Shown: positions 33,051 to 41,899 of the stretch, one piece after another
Layout of the letters: the number at the start of each line of letters is the position of its first letter
How positions within the stretch are numbered: the stretch's first letter is position 1
From: Actinospineispora spinosispora DSM 44797
Lineage (GTDB): Bacteria; Actinomycetota; Actinomycetes; Mycobacteriales; Pseudonocardiaceae
Assembly: GCF_000429025.1 (NCBI RefSeq)
Contig: NZ_KE386833.1
Coordinates: forward strand, 324,582-388,581
Reading direction: 5' to 3'
DNA: 64,000 bases
The notes under the pieces: model-generated
The model's database searches: none
Seen by the model: the letters and a program-made list of their open reading frames with translations, nothing else
Told to the model about the DNA's origin: nothing
Made by a program: the position numbers and the translations under genes

Positions 33051-33485
33051 TCAGCTCGCGGCTGGGCCGGGCTTGCGGTCGAGGTGCATGCAGGTCAGCT
33101 TGCCGGTGCAGGTCCGCCGGCCACGCTCGTCGGTGATCACGACCTCGAACGTGGAGGTGGAGCGTCCGACGTGCACCGGGGTGGCGATGCCGGTGACCAC
33201 GCCCTCGGTCGCGCTGGCGTGATGGGTGCAGCTCAGCTCGAGGCCGACGGGGAAGCGTTCGGGCATGGTGTGCTGGGCCGCCGCGACCGAGCCGAGCGTC
33301 TCCACCAGCACACCACTCGCGCCACCGTGGAGGAGGCCGAACGGCTGCCGGTTCCCGGTGACCGGCATCGTGCCGACCACTCGTTCGCGGCTGACCTCGA
33401 CCAGCTCGATTCCCATGCGGGTGGGCAGCTGCTCGGCGGCCAGCTCCGGCGTCATCATGGCGGCGGCCTGGGGGAGGGTCGACAT
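33051..33485 (-). CDS. PaaI-type hotdog thioesterase
   Basis: 144 residues. The hotdog motif FGLLHGGASGVLVETLGS (about 48-65) carries the HGG and the catalytic acid of PaaI-like acyl-CoA thioesterases, which free CoA from phenylacetyl- or other aryl/acyl-CoA. Two of the later Cys may be incidental. Stop adjacent to the DUF1707 gene (convergent). Confidence 0.88.
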   Translation of the reverse strand: MSTLPQAAAMMTPELAAEQLPTRMGIELVEVSRERVVGTMPVTGNRQPFGLLHGGASGVLVETLGSVAAAQHTMPERFPVGLELSCTHHASATEGVVTGIATPVHVGRSTSTFEVVITDERGRRTCTGKLTCMHLDRKPGPAAS

Positions 33486-33543
33486 CCGGGAACTTTAACC
33501 CGCGTTCGAGAACAACCGTGCGTGCCCATCGGGTCGCTGTGCG

Positions 33544-35016
33544 CTACGCCACCTCTGTAGGTGCCGAGGGCCATCCGGTCACCGGCAGGTCGGTGTGTGG
33601 CAGCGAGTTCCACGCGGCCGCGAGCCGCCCGATGGCAAGATCCAGCGTCGGCTCGGCCAGCGTGTACGGGACCCGAAGACAGCGCTCGAACGCGCCGTCG
33701 ACGCCGAACCTCGGGCCGGCCGCGAGCAGGACGCGGTGGCGGGTCGCCGTCGACACCAGCGCGCTCGATGCCGGTCGGCCGAGATCGACCCAGAGGGACA
33801 GCCCGCCGGTCGGGATGCTGGTTCGCCAGCTCGGGAGCTGATCGGCCAGCAACCCGAGCAGATGGTCGCGCGCGGAGCGCAGGGCGGGCAGCCGGTCGGC
33901 GAGCACGTCGTCGATGCGCGTCATCAGCTGCTGGGTGATGAGCTGGTCGAGCACCGACGTGGAGATGTCGATGGACGCCCTGGCCCTGGCGATCCGCTCG
34001 ATCATCGCGGGCGCCGCGCGCACCCAGCCGATGCGCAGACCACCCCAGAACGTCTTGCTCGCCGAACCGATCGTGATCAGCGGGGGAGAGCTCGCCCCCA
34101 GTGCGTGCACGGCCAGCGGGGGCTGCGCGAGGCCGTCGAGCACGATCTCGCCCATCGTCTCGTCGATCACCAGCGTGGTCCTGGTCCGCCGGGCCAGTGC
34201 TACGACCTCGGCGCGCTGCTCGGGGCTCATGACCCGACCGGTCGGGTTCTGGTAGTCGGGCATGAGGTACATGAGCCGAGGACAGACGTCCCGGATGGCG
34301 GCGGCCATCGTGGTGAGGTCCCAGCCGGTGTCGCCGAACCCGACCGGCACCGCCCGGGCGTGCTCACGCGCGATCGCGTCGAGTGCGTTCGGGTAGGTCG
34401 GGTGCTCGACGAGCACCCGCTCGCCCGGCGCGACCAGCGCCGACAGGACCATTGCCATCGCGTGCTGGGCGCCGCAGGTGATCAGGATCTGGTCGCGGGT
34501 CGTAGGCAGCCCCCGGTCGTCGTAGCGGGCGGCGACCGTGTCGCGCAACGAGTCGAGCCCGAACAGCTGGTAGCCGCTGCCGGTGGCGTGGCAGGGGAAG
34601 AGCTCGGCGGCGGCGCGCAACGCGTCGGCGAACGCCTCGGTCGGGGCGGGAGGAGCGGCGTAGGCCAGATCGAAATCGGTGGGGTCGCCGGTCGGCGCGA
34701 ACGCCGACGACACCGAGGGCGCTCCCGTCCTCGGCAACGTCGTCCAGCTACCCGAACCCCGCTTGCTCTGCAGGAAACCCGACTCGCGCAGCAGGTCGTA
34801 GCTCGCCGCGACGGTGGTCCTGCTGATCACCAGTACGCCGGCCAGCTCACGCTCGGCGGGCAGCCTCGTCTGGGTCGGCAACCGGCCGTCCAGTACCAGC
34901 AGCTTGATGCGTTCCGCGAGCTCGGAGTAGGCGCTCGTGCCCGTGCCCGAGACGGAGCGCCACTCACCGAGGTGCTTCACCAGCGTGCGCCCGCTGACGT
35001 GCCGATCGCCATCCAT
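33544..35016 (-). CDS. MocR-family regulator (GntR winged helix with aminotransferase domain)
   Basis: 490 residues. A GntR-type winged helix (about 25-95, LPAERELAGVLVISRTTVAASYDLL) is fused to a fold-type I aminotransferase domain (about 120-485) with the PLP-binding Lys in IGSASKTFWGGLRIGW. MocR/PdxR-type regulators sense PLP or an amino compound. ATG 35016 has AAGGAAG about 12 bases upstream. Divergent from a small membrane protein gene, with TGGAC-type palindromes in the gap. The target could be that gene. Confidence 0.92.
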   Translation of the reverse strand: MDGDRHVSGRTLVKHLGEWRSVSGTGTSAYSELAERIKLLVLDGRLPTQTRLPAERELAGVLVISRTTVAASYDLLRESGFLQSKRGSGSWTTLPRTGAPSVSSAFAPTGDPTDFDLAYAAPPAPTEAFADALRAAAELFPCHATGSGYQLFGLDSLRDTVAARYDDRGLPTTRDQILITCGAQHAMAMVLSALVAPGERVLVEHPTYPNALDAIAREHARAVPVGFGDTGWDLTTMAAAIRDVCPRLMYLMPDYQNPTGRVMSPEQRAEVVALARRTRTTLVIDETMGEIVLDGLAQPPLAVHALGASSPPLITIGSASKTFWGGLRIGWVRAAPAMIERIARARASIDISTSVLDQLITQQLMTRIDDVLADRLPALRSARDHLLGLLADQLPSWRTSIPTGGLSLWVDLGRPASSALVSTATRHRVLLAAGPRFGVDGAFERCLRVPYTLAEPTLDLAIGRLAAAWNSLPHTDLPVTGWPSAPTEVA

Positions 35017-35017
35017 A

Positions 35018-35072
35018 TGGACCAGTCCACTTCCTTGTGATTGGACCTGTAAGGCCAAGCCAATGAGGTCCA
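35018..35072. promoter_or_regulatory. TGGAC-box operator candidates for the MocR regulator
   Basis: TGGACCAGTCCA (35018-35029) is a near-complete palindrome directly before the mocR ATG, and TGGACCT (35042-35048) / AGGTCCA (35066-35072) form an inverted pair 17 bases apart. Repeated TGGAC half-sites in the divergent gap are what MocR proteins usually bind. Confidence 0.6.
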
Positions 35073-35099
35073 GGATAGAGGTACAGGGAGGTGAACGCG

Positions 35100-35483
35100 A
35101 TGACTGGACTGCTGGTGATGGTGTTCCTGACAGCATTGGCCCTTGCCGTGCCTCGGTACGGCATGGACAGCCGTGATGGTCGCGACTGGGGTGGGGTGGC
35201 CCGTCGGACGGGTCCGGGAGAGCCCCGGATACACACCCCGGTCGAGGACCTTCGGCAACTGCGCGGCGCGGTGCGGAGGTTCGCTCGCCGGACGGTGCGG
35301 GCGTGGCGGGCGCAGGAGCACGCGTGGGGAGCGTGCTGGCAGGCGCACCAGCCGTGGCGCGGTGACGACCTGCCCGCCCACGTGGGCGAACTGAGGTGGC
35401 GAGCAGACGAGAACGGCTGGCAGCTGGAGGGACGCACCCTGCCCGGTCGTCCGCCGCTCCGGCACCCGCAGGACCACGGCTGA
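35100..35483 (+). CDS. Small N-terminally anchored protein
   Basis: 127 residues, not recognised. One hydrophobic helix at residues 1-19, then a soluble part rich in Arg, Trp and Gln (QEHAWGACWQAHQPW). GGGAGGTGA precedes the ATG at 35100 at ideal spacing; a GTG at 35091 is less likely. Divergent from mocR and probably its target (inference). Confidence 0.65.
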   Translation: MTGLLVMVFLTALALAVPRYGMDSRDGRDWGGVARRTGPGEPRIHTPVEDLRQLRGAVRRFARRTVRAWRAQEHAWGACWQAHQPWRGDDLPAHVGELRWRADENGWQLEGRTLPGRPPLRHPQDHG

Positions 35484-35827
35484 TCGTTCGGGCTGGCGCG
35501 GATCTGGGGTTGCGGGGCGTTGTCCCCGCTGGCCGATCAGTGTCTTGGCGTGGTCGGGCGGCCTCAACCCCCGGCTTCGCCGGCCTCGCCCGTCTGCGCG
35601 GCTGTGCACATAGCGCGGTGTGACCACAGGATGCGCGGCGTCGGCGTTTCCTTGATCACCACGGCCTGGTGGCTGATCTCGCGCGAAAAATCAGCCACCA
35701 CACCGTGCTGATCATGCAACGACAGCGGGACCACGCCACCACCACAGCGAGCCGGGGTGGTCACAGAAAAACTCCGCGCGGAACAGGCCCGAAAATCTAG
35801 TCGGGGGGTCTCACTAGACTCGCCGCC
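35484..35827. other. 344-base gap before polA
   Basis: It holds the 62-bp hairpin repeat at 35653-35714 (listed separately) and the presumed polA promoter. I see no other gene; the frames here lack codon bias or motifs. Confidence 0.5.
35653..35714. repeat. 62-bp hairpin repeat, copy 1
   Basis: Arms of 25 bases (TGATCACCACGGCCTGGTGG... and its partner) pair with three mismatches around a 12-base spacer. An almost identical hairpin of the same length occurs in opposite orientation at 52199-52260. It lies upstream of polA. Confidence 0.9.
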
Positions 35828-38575
35828 GTGACCGTCACCACCGATGCCGCGCAGACTGCCCCACCCGGAGACCAGACCGATCGACGGCTGTTGTTGTTGG
35901 ATGGTCATTCGCTCGCGTACCGAGCGTTCTACGCGCTCCCGGCGGAGAACTTCCGCACCCAGACCGGCCAGACGACCAATGCGGTGTACGGCTTCACCTC
36001 GATGCTGATCAACCTGTTGCGTGACGAGCAGCCGACGCACCTCGCGGTCGCGTTCGACGTGTCGCGCAAGACGTTCCGGTCGGAGGCCTTCGCCGAGTAC
36101 AAGGCGAACCGGTCGAGCACGCCGGACGAGTTCCGGGGCCAGGTCGACCTCATCCGTGAGGTGCTGAACGCGCTCAAGGTGCCGTCGCTGGCGATCGAGG
36201 GCTACGAGGCGGACGACGTGATCGCCACGTTGGCGACGCAGGCCACGTCCGGTGGCTACCGGGTGGCGATCTGCACCGGCGACCGTGACGCGTTCCAGCT
36301 GGTCAACGAGTCGGTCACGGTGCTCTACCCGAAGCGCGGTGTCTCCGAGCTGTCCAGGGTCGACCCGGACGAGGTGCAGACCCGGTACGGGCTGAGCCCG
36401 CGCCAGTACCCGGATTTCGCGGCGCTGCGCGGCGACCCCAGCGACAACCTCCCGTCGATCCCGGGCGTCGGGGAGAAGACGGCCGCGAAGTGGATTCGGG
36501 AGTACGGCTCGCTCGCCGAGCTGACCGACCGGGTCGACCAGGTCAAGGGCAAGGCGGGCGACTCGCTGCGGGCGAACCTGGCGAACGTGCTGCTCAACCG
36601 GCAGCTCACCGAGCTGGTCCGGGACGTTCCGCTGGAGCTCGCGCCGGATGATCTGATGCTGCACCCGTGGGATCGGGACGCGGTGCACCGGCTGTTCGAC
36701 GAGCTGGAGTTCCGGGTGCTGCGTGAGCGGCTGTTCGCCACGCTGAGCAGCGCCGAGCCCGAAGCAGACGAGGGTTTCGAGGTGCAGGGTGGCGTGCTGG
36801 CCCCCGGCGCCGTCGGCGACTGGCTGACCGAGCACGCGCGTGACGGCCGCCGCGTCGGGTTGTCCCTGCACGGCAACACCGGCAGCTGGCTGGGCCGTGA
36901 CGTCGATGGGATCGCGCTCGCCTCGGCGGACGGCCAGGGCGGGTACGTCGAGGTCACGAGCATGACGCCGGAGGACGAGGCCGCGTTCGGCGAGTGGCTG
37001 GCCGACCCGGCGGTGCCGAAGGCCGGGCACGACATCAAGGGTGCGCTGCATGCACTGCGGGCCCGTGGCTGGCGCATCGACGGACTCACCAGCGACACGG
37101 CGCTTGCCGCCTACCTGGCGCGGCCGGGTCAGCGCAGCTTCGACCTCGCCGACTTGGCGCTGCGCTACCTGAGGCGTGAGCTGCGTGCCGAGGACGAGGC
37201 CGAGGACGGTCAGCTGTCGCTTCTCGGTGGCGTCGAGGAGGCCGACGCGCAGCGCGCGTCGGCGGAGATGCTGAAGGCCAGGGCGATCGGCGAGCTGGCC
37301 GACGCCCTCGATCTGGAGCTGGCGAAGCTGGGCGGCGCCGAGCTGCTCGCCGACATGGAGCTGCCGCTGCTCGGTGTGCTCGCCGACCTCGAGCACGCCG
37401 GCATCGCGGTCGACAACGACGCGCTGTCCGCGCTGGAGGCCGACTTCGCGGCGCAGGTGAAGCAGGCCGCGCAGGACGCGTACGCGCAGATCGGCAAGGA
37501 GATCAACCTCGGTTCGCCGAAGCAGCTGCAGGTCGTGCTGTTCGACGAGCTGGGCATGCCGAAGACCAAACGGACCAAGACCGGTTACACGACCGACGCG
37601 GACGCGCTGCAGAGCCTGTTCGAGCAGACCCAGCACCCGTTCCTGTCGCACCTGCTGCAGCACCGCGACGCCACCCGGCTGAAGGTCACCGTCGACGGGT
37701 TGCTCAAGTCGATCGACGACGACGGCCGTATCCACACGACCTACAGCCAGACGATCGCGGCGACGGGCAGGCTCTCCTCGACCGAGCCGAACCTGCAGAA
37801 CGTCCCGATCCGGACCGCGGCAGGCCGTCGCATTCGGGAGACGTTCGTGGTCGGACAGCCCTCGGCGGGCGTGCGGTGGTCCGAGCTGATGACCGCGGAC
37901 TACAGCCAGATCGAGATGCGGATCATGGCGCACTTGTCCGAGGACGCGGCGCTGATCGAGGCGTTCAAGTCCCACCACGACTTCCACGCCGAGACTGCGG
38001 CACGGGTGTTCTCCGTCGACGCGGCCCAGGTGAGCCAGGAGCAGCGGGCGAAGATCAAGGCGATGAACTACGGGCTCGCCTATGGGTTGTCCGCGTTCGG
38101 GCTGTCCGGTCAGCTGCGGATCTCCACCGAGGAGGCCCGGGGGTTGATGGACGACTACTTCCAGACCTTCGGTGGCATCCGCGACTACCTGCGCACCGTC
38201 GTCGAACGGGCCCGCAAGGACGGCTACACCGAGACGATGCTCGGCAGGCGCCGTTACCTGCCGGACCTGAACAGCGACAACCGCCAGCGCCGGGAGATGG
38301 CCGAGCGCATGGCGCTGAACGCGCCGATCCAGGGCAGCGCGGCCGACATCATCAAGGTGGCGATGCTCAAGGTCCACCGGGCGCTCACCGGGTCGGAGCT
38401 GAGCTCACGGATTCTGCTGCAGGTGCACGACGAGCTCGTCCTGGAGATCGCCGAGGGCGAGCGCGCCGCGGTCGAGGAGCTGGTGACCAGGGAGATGGGC
38501 GCCGCCCACGAGCTGGACGTGCCGCTGGAGGTGTCGATCGGTGTCGGACACAGTTGGGACGACGCCGCGCACTGA
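35828..38575 (+). CDS. polA: DNA polymerase I
   Basis: 915 residues. The 5' nuclease domain (about 18-300) has LLLDGHSLAYRAF, GYEADDVIA, CTGDRDAFQLV and GDPSDNLPSIPGVGEKTA. The middle 3'-5' exonuclease-like domain (about 320-510) lacks the DxE motif, so it is non-proofreading as in mycobacterial PolA. Polymerase domain: motif A DYSQIEMRIMAHLSED, motif B RAKIKAMNYGLAYG and motif C QVHDELVLE. It fills gaps in excision repair and removes Okazaki primers. GTG start. The last 35 bases overlap the AraC-type gene. Confidence 0.98.
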   Translation: MTVTTDAAQTAPPGDQTDRRLLLLDGHSLAYRAFYALPAENFRTQTGQTTNAVYGFTSMLINLLRDEQPTHLAVAFDVSRKTFRSEAFAEYKANRSSTPDEFRGQVDLIREVLNALKVPSLAIEGYEADDVIATLATQATSGGYRVAICTGDRDAFQLVNESVTVLYPKRGVSELSRVDPDEVQTRYGLSPRQYPDFAALRGDPSDNLPSIPGVGEKTAAKWIREYGSLAELTDRVDQVKGKAGDSLRANLANVLLNRQLTELVRDVPLELAPDDLMLHPWDRDAVHRLFDELEFRVLRERLFATLSSAEPEADEGFEVQGGVLAPGAVGDWLTEHARDGRRVGLSLHGNTGSWLGRDVDGIALASADGQGGYVEVTSMTPEDEAAFGEWLADPAVPKAGHDIKGALHALRARGWRIDGLTSDTALAAYLARPGQRSFDLADLALRYLRRELRAEDEAEDGQLSLLGGVEEADAQRASAEMLKARAIGELADALDLELAKLGGAELLADMELPLLGVLADLEHAGIAVDNDALSALEADFAAQVKQAAQDAYAQIGKEINLGSPKQLQVVLFDELGMPKTKRTKTGYTTDADALQSLFEQTQHPFLSHLLQHRDATRLKVTVDGLLKSIDDDGRIHTTYSQTIAATGRLSSTEPNLQNVPIRTAAGRRIRETFVVGQPSAGVRWSELMTADYSQIEMRIMAHLSEDAALIEAFKSHHDFHAETAARVFSVDAAQVSQEQRAKIKAMNYGLAYGLSAFGLSGQLRISTEEARGLMDDYFQTFGGIRDYLRTVVERARKDGYTETMLGRRRYLPDLNSDNRQRREMAERMALNAPIQGSAADIIKVAMLKVHRALTGSELSSRILLQVHDELVLEIAEGERAAVEELVTREMGAAHELDVPLEVSIGVGHSWDDAAH

Positions 38576-38999
38576 GCCGGCGAGGGCCCGGTACCTGTCC
38601 GGGCCCTCGGTCGAGGTGCTGGTCCGGCTGCGTAGGGCACGCGACCTGATGGACCGCTGCTACGCCGAGCCGCTGGACCTGGCCGCGATGGCACGGGAGG
38701 CCGGCTTCTCCCGGTTCCATTTCGCCAGGCTCTTCCGGGTGGTCTACGGCGAGACACCCGGTGGCTACCTGAGCAGGCGCCGGGTCGAGCGGGCGATGGA
38801 CCTGCTGGGCGCGGCCGACCTCACCGTCACCGAGGTGTGCATGGTGGTGGGGTTCAGCAGCCTCGGCTCGTTCAGCTCGCGGTTCAGCGAGCTGGTCGGG
38901 ATGTCGCCGTCGCGCTATCGGCGCGCTCGGAGGGAGGGGCAGGCGCCGCTACCGGTGCCGGGGTGCTTCGTCCGGGCCTGGTCGAGGCCCGCTCGGTAG
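38541..38999 (+). CDS. AraC-type DNA-binding protein
   Basis: 152 residues: a lone AraC helix-turn-helix pair (about 28-128) with AAMAREAGFSRFHFARLFRV and VTEVCMVVGFSSLGSFSSRF, and no N-terminal sugar-binding domain. It starts inside polA (GTG 38541; other starts possible) and is followed after 40 bases by a VOC protein gene; such AraC-VOC pairs recur in actinobacteria and are probably regulator and target. Confidence 0.87.
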   Translation: MSDTVGTTPRTEPARARYLSGPSVEVLVRLRRARDLMDRCYAEPLDLAAMAREAGFSRFHFARLFRVVYGETPGGYLSRRRVERAMDLLGAADLTVTEVCMVVGFSSLGSFSSRFSELVGMSPSRYRRARREGQAPLPVPGCFVRAWSRPAR

Positions 39000-39039
39000 A
39001 GCAATCGGGGAGAAGTCTCATCGGACCTCGCTGGCTAGC

Positions 39040-39456
39040 GTGACGCACATGATTACCGCGATGTCGCATGGCTGCATCTACGTGCTCGACCAGGACTCGG
39101 CGAAGGCCTTCTACACGGAGAAGCTGGGTTTCACCCTCACCGGCGACTTCGACATGGGCGAGGGCATCCGCTGGTTGACGGTCAGCCCACCAGAACAGCC
39201 GGGGTTGGAGCTGGTCCTCGCCGACTGCCGGATGGGGCACGACGCGGAGACCGCCGAGCAGCTCCGAGCACTGGTGGCGAAGGGGGCGATCGGGCCCGGG
39301 GTTCTCGCCACCGAGGACTGTCACAAGACGTACCGGGAGCTGGTGGACCGGGGTGTCGAGTTCATGCAGGAGCCAGCCGAGAGGTTCTACGGCATCGAGG
39401 CGTTGTTCCGTGACGACTCGGGCAACTGGTTCAGCCTGAGCCAACGCCAGAGCTGA
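39040..39456 (+). CDS. VOC-family protein (glyoxalase fold)
   Basis: 138 residues (135 if ATG 39049 is used). Motifs YVLDQDSAKAFYTEKLGF near the N-terminus and FRDDSGNWFSLSQ at the end fit two VOC half-modules. Paired with the upstream AraC-type gene. Stop directly abuts the stop of the convergent serine hydrolase gene. Substrate unknown. Confidence 0.85.
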   Translation: MTHMITAMSHGCIYVLDQDSAKAFYTEKLGFTLTGDFDMGEGIRWLTVSPPEQPGLELVLADCRMGHDAETAEQLRALVAKGAIGPGVLATEDCHKTYRELVDRGVEFMQEPAERFYGIEALFRDDSGNWFSLSQRQS

Positions 39457-40311
39457 TCACGCGGCGACGCCGAGAGCCGAGGTGAGGAGCTGGGTCGCCG
39501 TCGTGACCCGTGCCTGGCCCGCCGCATAGCCGAGTGAGACGGGCTGCTTGGTCAGCACCGCGATGAGGTAGCGGTGGTTGGCGCCGACCATGCCGGTGCT
39601 GTGCAGATGCAGGTTCGCGCCGTCCCGCATCCAGCCCTGCTTGGCAGCCACGCCTGGCGCACGCGGCCGGTGCAGTAGCCCGAACGCCTGGCTCGTTCCG
39701 TCCGCGCCGGTGTCCGGGGCGGAGGCGAGCGCGGTGATCACGATGTCCCGGTTGTGTGCCGCGATCGAGGTGAGCAGGTACCGGTAGACGGCGACGACGT
39801 CACGCGGCGAGAGCCGGGTCGCGCCCCAGTCGCCGGGCCGGGCGGGCGGCCGGGTGTCCTTCAGCCCAGCGAGGCCGATCAGCTCGGTGATGGTGCTCGG
39901 TCCACCGAACGCGTTCCACAGTGCGCTCATCGCCGCGTCGTCGCTCACCGTCAGGGTCCGTTTGAGGCTCACGAGCTGGGCCGGGGTCAACTTCGCGGCG
40001 CCGGTCTCGGTGCGGTGCAGGATGTCGACGACGGTGAACAGCTTCACCACGGACGCGGAGAAGAACGGGGTAGCGCCCTCCCGGCCGAGCGTGAGCACAC
40101 CGGTGGTGCGGTCGAGTACGGCGACGCCGAACTCGGCGGAGCCGGAGCTCATCGCATCGACGGCGGTCACGGCCGTCCGGACCGGGTCGCCGGCGGCGCG
40201 GCGGGCAGCGGACGCGGTACCCGACGAACCGAGCAGGGCGGTCACGACCAGTGCGGCGAACGAGGCGACCAGGCACCCGGCACGGCGTGATCGAGAGCGG
40301 AACGCGGTCAC
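39457..40311 (-). CDS. Exported serine hydrolase, class A beta-lactamase-like
   Basis: 284 residues. Signal peptide (about 1-37, basic start, hydrophobic core, AxA-like end). Catalytic SxxK is present as SVVK (about 90). The SDN element reads SDD and the KTG element reads KQG, and no clear omega-loop ExxLN is seen, so it may be a peptidase or a weak lactamase rather than a true one. GTG 40311 has GGGAGGGGA upstream; the long upstream frame is an artefact of antisense to the HD gene. Confidence 0.82.
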   Translation of the reverse strand: MTAFRSRSRRAGCLVASFAALVVTALLGSSGTASAARRAAGDPVRTAVTAVDAMSSGSAEFGVAVLDRTTGVLTLGREGATPFFSASVVKLFTVVDILHRTETGAAKLTPAQLVSLKRTLTVSDDAAMSALWNAFGGPSTITELIGLAGLKDTRPPARPGDWGATRLSPRDVVAVYRYLLTSIAAHNRDIVITALASAPDTGADGTSQAFGLLHRPRAPGVAAKQGWMRDGANLHLHSTGMVGANHRYLIAVLTKQPVSLGYAAGQARVTTATQLLTSALGVAA

Positions 40312-40398
40312 CTGATCCCCTCCCTCGTGCAATCGATCTTGCCAGTTCGGAAGGGTTGCCGCTTGGCGCAGCGCAGGTAGCGGGCCTAATCTGCCCGA

Positions 40399-41019
40399 GT
40401 GGCTGACCTCAGTGATGATCTGCTCACCCGGTGGAGTGAGGTAGCGCCCGGTTCCGTCGGCTGCGGGCGGGACCTTCTCGAACGGTGGGGCGAGCCGCAC
40501 CGCCGCTATCACACGCCGACTCACCTGGCGGCCGTCCTGGACCGCGTCGCGCTGCTCGGCGACCACGCCGACGATCTGGCGGCGGTCCTGCTGGCGGCCT
40601 GGTTCCACGACGCCGTGTACGACCTGGACAGCGACGAGAACGAGGAGCGCAGTGCGCGGCTGGCGGAGCAGCTGCTGCCCGGGCTGGGGGTCGAGAACGA
40701 ACGCACCGCCGAGGTCGCGCGCCTGGTGCGCCTCACCGCCGGGCACCTCCCCGCGATCGGCGACCGCAACGGCGAGGTGCTGTGCGACGCCGATCTCGCG
40801 GTGCTCGGTGGAACGCCCGCCGAGTACGAGGCCTACGCGGCGTCGGTCCGCGACGAGTACGGCTTCCTGCCCGACGAGACCTTCGCCGCGGGCCGCGCGG
40901 ACGTCCTGCGACGGCTGCTCGGGCTGCCGACCCTGTTCCGCACGCCGCTCGGTCACGATCGCTGGGAGGAAGCCGCCCGCGAGAACCTCGAGGCCGAACT
41001 GGCGCGGCTGGGCGGCTGA
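40399..41019 (+). CDS. HD-domain metal-dependent phosphohydrolase-like protein
   Basis: 206 residues. Conserved RRYHTPTHL (about 34), then WFHDAVYD carrying the HD pair, and DADLAVLGG with a final Asp, giving the metal-binding pattern H...HD...D. This predicted HD hydrolase family is common in bacteria and untested. GTG start at 40399. Followed after 33 bases by the polysaccharide deacetylase gene. Confidence 0.85.
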   Translation: MADLSDDLLTRWSEVAPGSVGCGRDLLERWGEPHRRYHTPTHLAAVLDRVALLGDHADDLAAVLLAAWFHDAVYDLDSDENEERSARLAEQLLPGLGVENERTAEVARLVRLTAGHLPAIGDRNGEVLCDADLAVLGGTPAEYEAYAASVRDEYGFLPDETFAAGRADVLRRLLGLPTLFRTPLGHDRWEEAARENLEAELARLGG

Positions 41020-41052
41020 CACCCCGTTCCCGACGCACGCGACACTGGGGCC

Positions 41053-41775
41053 GTGCGTAGGTGGATCACCGCGGTCGGGGTCGTCCTCCTGGTGGCGGTC
41101 GCCGTCTCCAGCGGCCTGTGGTGGGTGACGAACGCCCGCGGCTTCCAGCTGTTCGGGGACCTCGTCGACCGCGTGGACACCGCTGACAAGGTCGTGGCGC
41201 TCACGTTCGACGACGGGCCTGCTCCGGCGGGCACCCAACCGCTACTGGACGTAGTGGCGAGCAGACGGGTCCCCGCCACCTTCTACCTGATCGGCAGTGA
41301 TCTGCGGCGGAATCCGGAGCTGGGTGCGCGGATCGCCGCCGCCGGTCACGAGATCGGCAACCACACCTACTCACACCGGCGGATGGTCTTCGTCAGCGGC
41401 GACGTCGTCGCGTCCGAGATCGAGCGGACCGACGAGCTGATCCGCCGGACCGGATATCGAGGCGACATCACCTTCCGGCCGCCGAACGGCAAGAAGTTCT
41501 ACGCACTGCCGCACTACCTCGGCGCACACCATCGGCTGACCGTCACCTGGGACGTCGAACCGAACTCGGATCCGGAGACGGACGCGCACGCGTCCGCGAT
41601 CGTCGAGTGGGCCGCGACCCGGGTCCGCCCGGGGTCGATCATCCTGCTGCACGGGATGTATCCGAGCCGGGAACAGACCCGTCTCGCGGTAGGCCCGCTG
41701 ATCGACCGGCTGCACGCGGACGGCTACCGCTTCGTCACGGTCTCCGACCTGCTCGGCCACCGAGCCGCGGGCTAG
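41053..41775 (+). CDS. Polysaccharide deacetylase (NodB homology, carbohydrate esterase 4)
   Basis: 240 residues. N-terminal anchor (about 5-24), then NodB motifs: TFDDGPAP (motif 1, metal Asp), HEIGNHTYSHRR (motif 2, metal His pair) and FRPPNGKK (motif 3). The WDVEPNSD and LLHGM motifs near the end complete the set. Likely removes N-acetyl groups from cell-wall glycans or chitin outside the membrane. GTG start. Downstream is a 64-bp palindrome. Confidence 0.92.
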   Translation: MRRWITAVGVVLLVAVAVSSGLWWVTNARGFQLFGDLVDRVDTADKVVALTFDDGPAPAGTQPLLDVVASRRVPATFYLIGSDLRRNPELGARIAAAGHEIGNHTYSHRRMVFVSGDVVASEIERTDELIRRTGYRGDITFRPPNGKKFYALPHYLGAHHRLTVTWDVEPNSDPETDAHASAIVEWAATRVRPGSIILLHGMYPSREQTRLAVGPLIDRLHADGYRFVTVSDLLGHRAAG

Positions 41776-41800
41776 GCGTCAGCCGGCTTGAGGCGCGACT

Positions 41801-41864
41801 TCGCAGAGCCTCGTGTCGTGTCGCAGACACTGCGGTGTCTGCGACACGACACGACGGTCTGCGA
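41801..41864. repeat. 64-bp palindrome, family copy 1
   Basis: Arms of 30 bases with two mismatches around the central TGCG. It begins TCGCAGAG and ends TCTGCGA. Same length and about 78 percent identical (50 of 64 by my count) to the element at 55655. Located between convergent genes (deacetylase and methyltransferase), so it may act as a two-way terminator. Confidence 0.9.
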
Positions 41865-41899
41865 GGCGAGACGAACGGTGTCGGCCACCGAGCCGCGGG

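Noticed and set aside
35564..38377. 937-codon open frame antisense to polA
   Set aside because: Its protein is a low-complexity Arg/Val/Leu/Gln mixture without domains, and it mirrors the third-position GC bias of polA.
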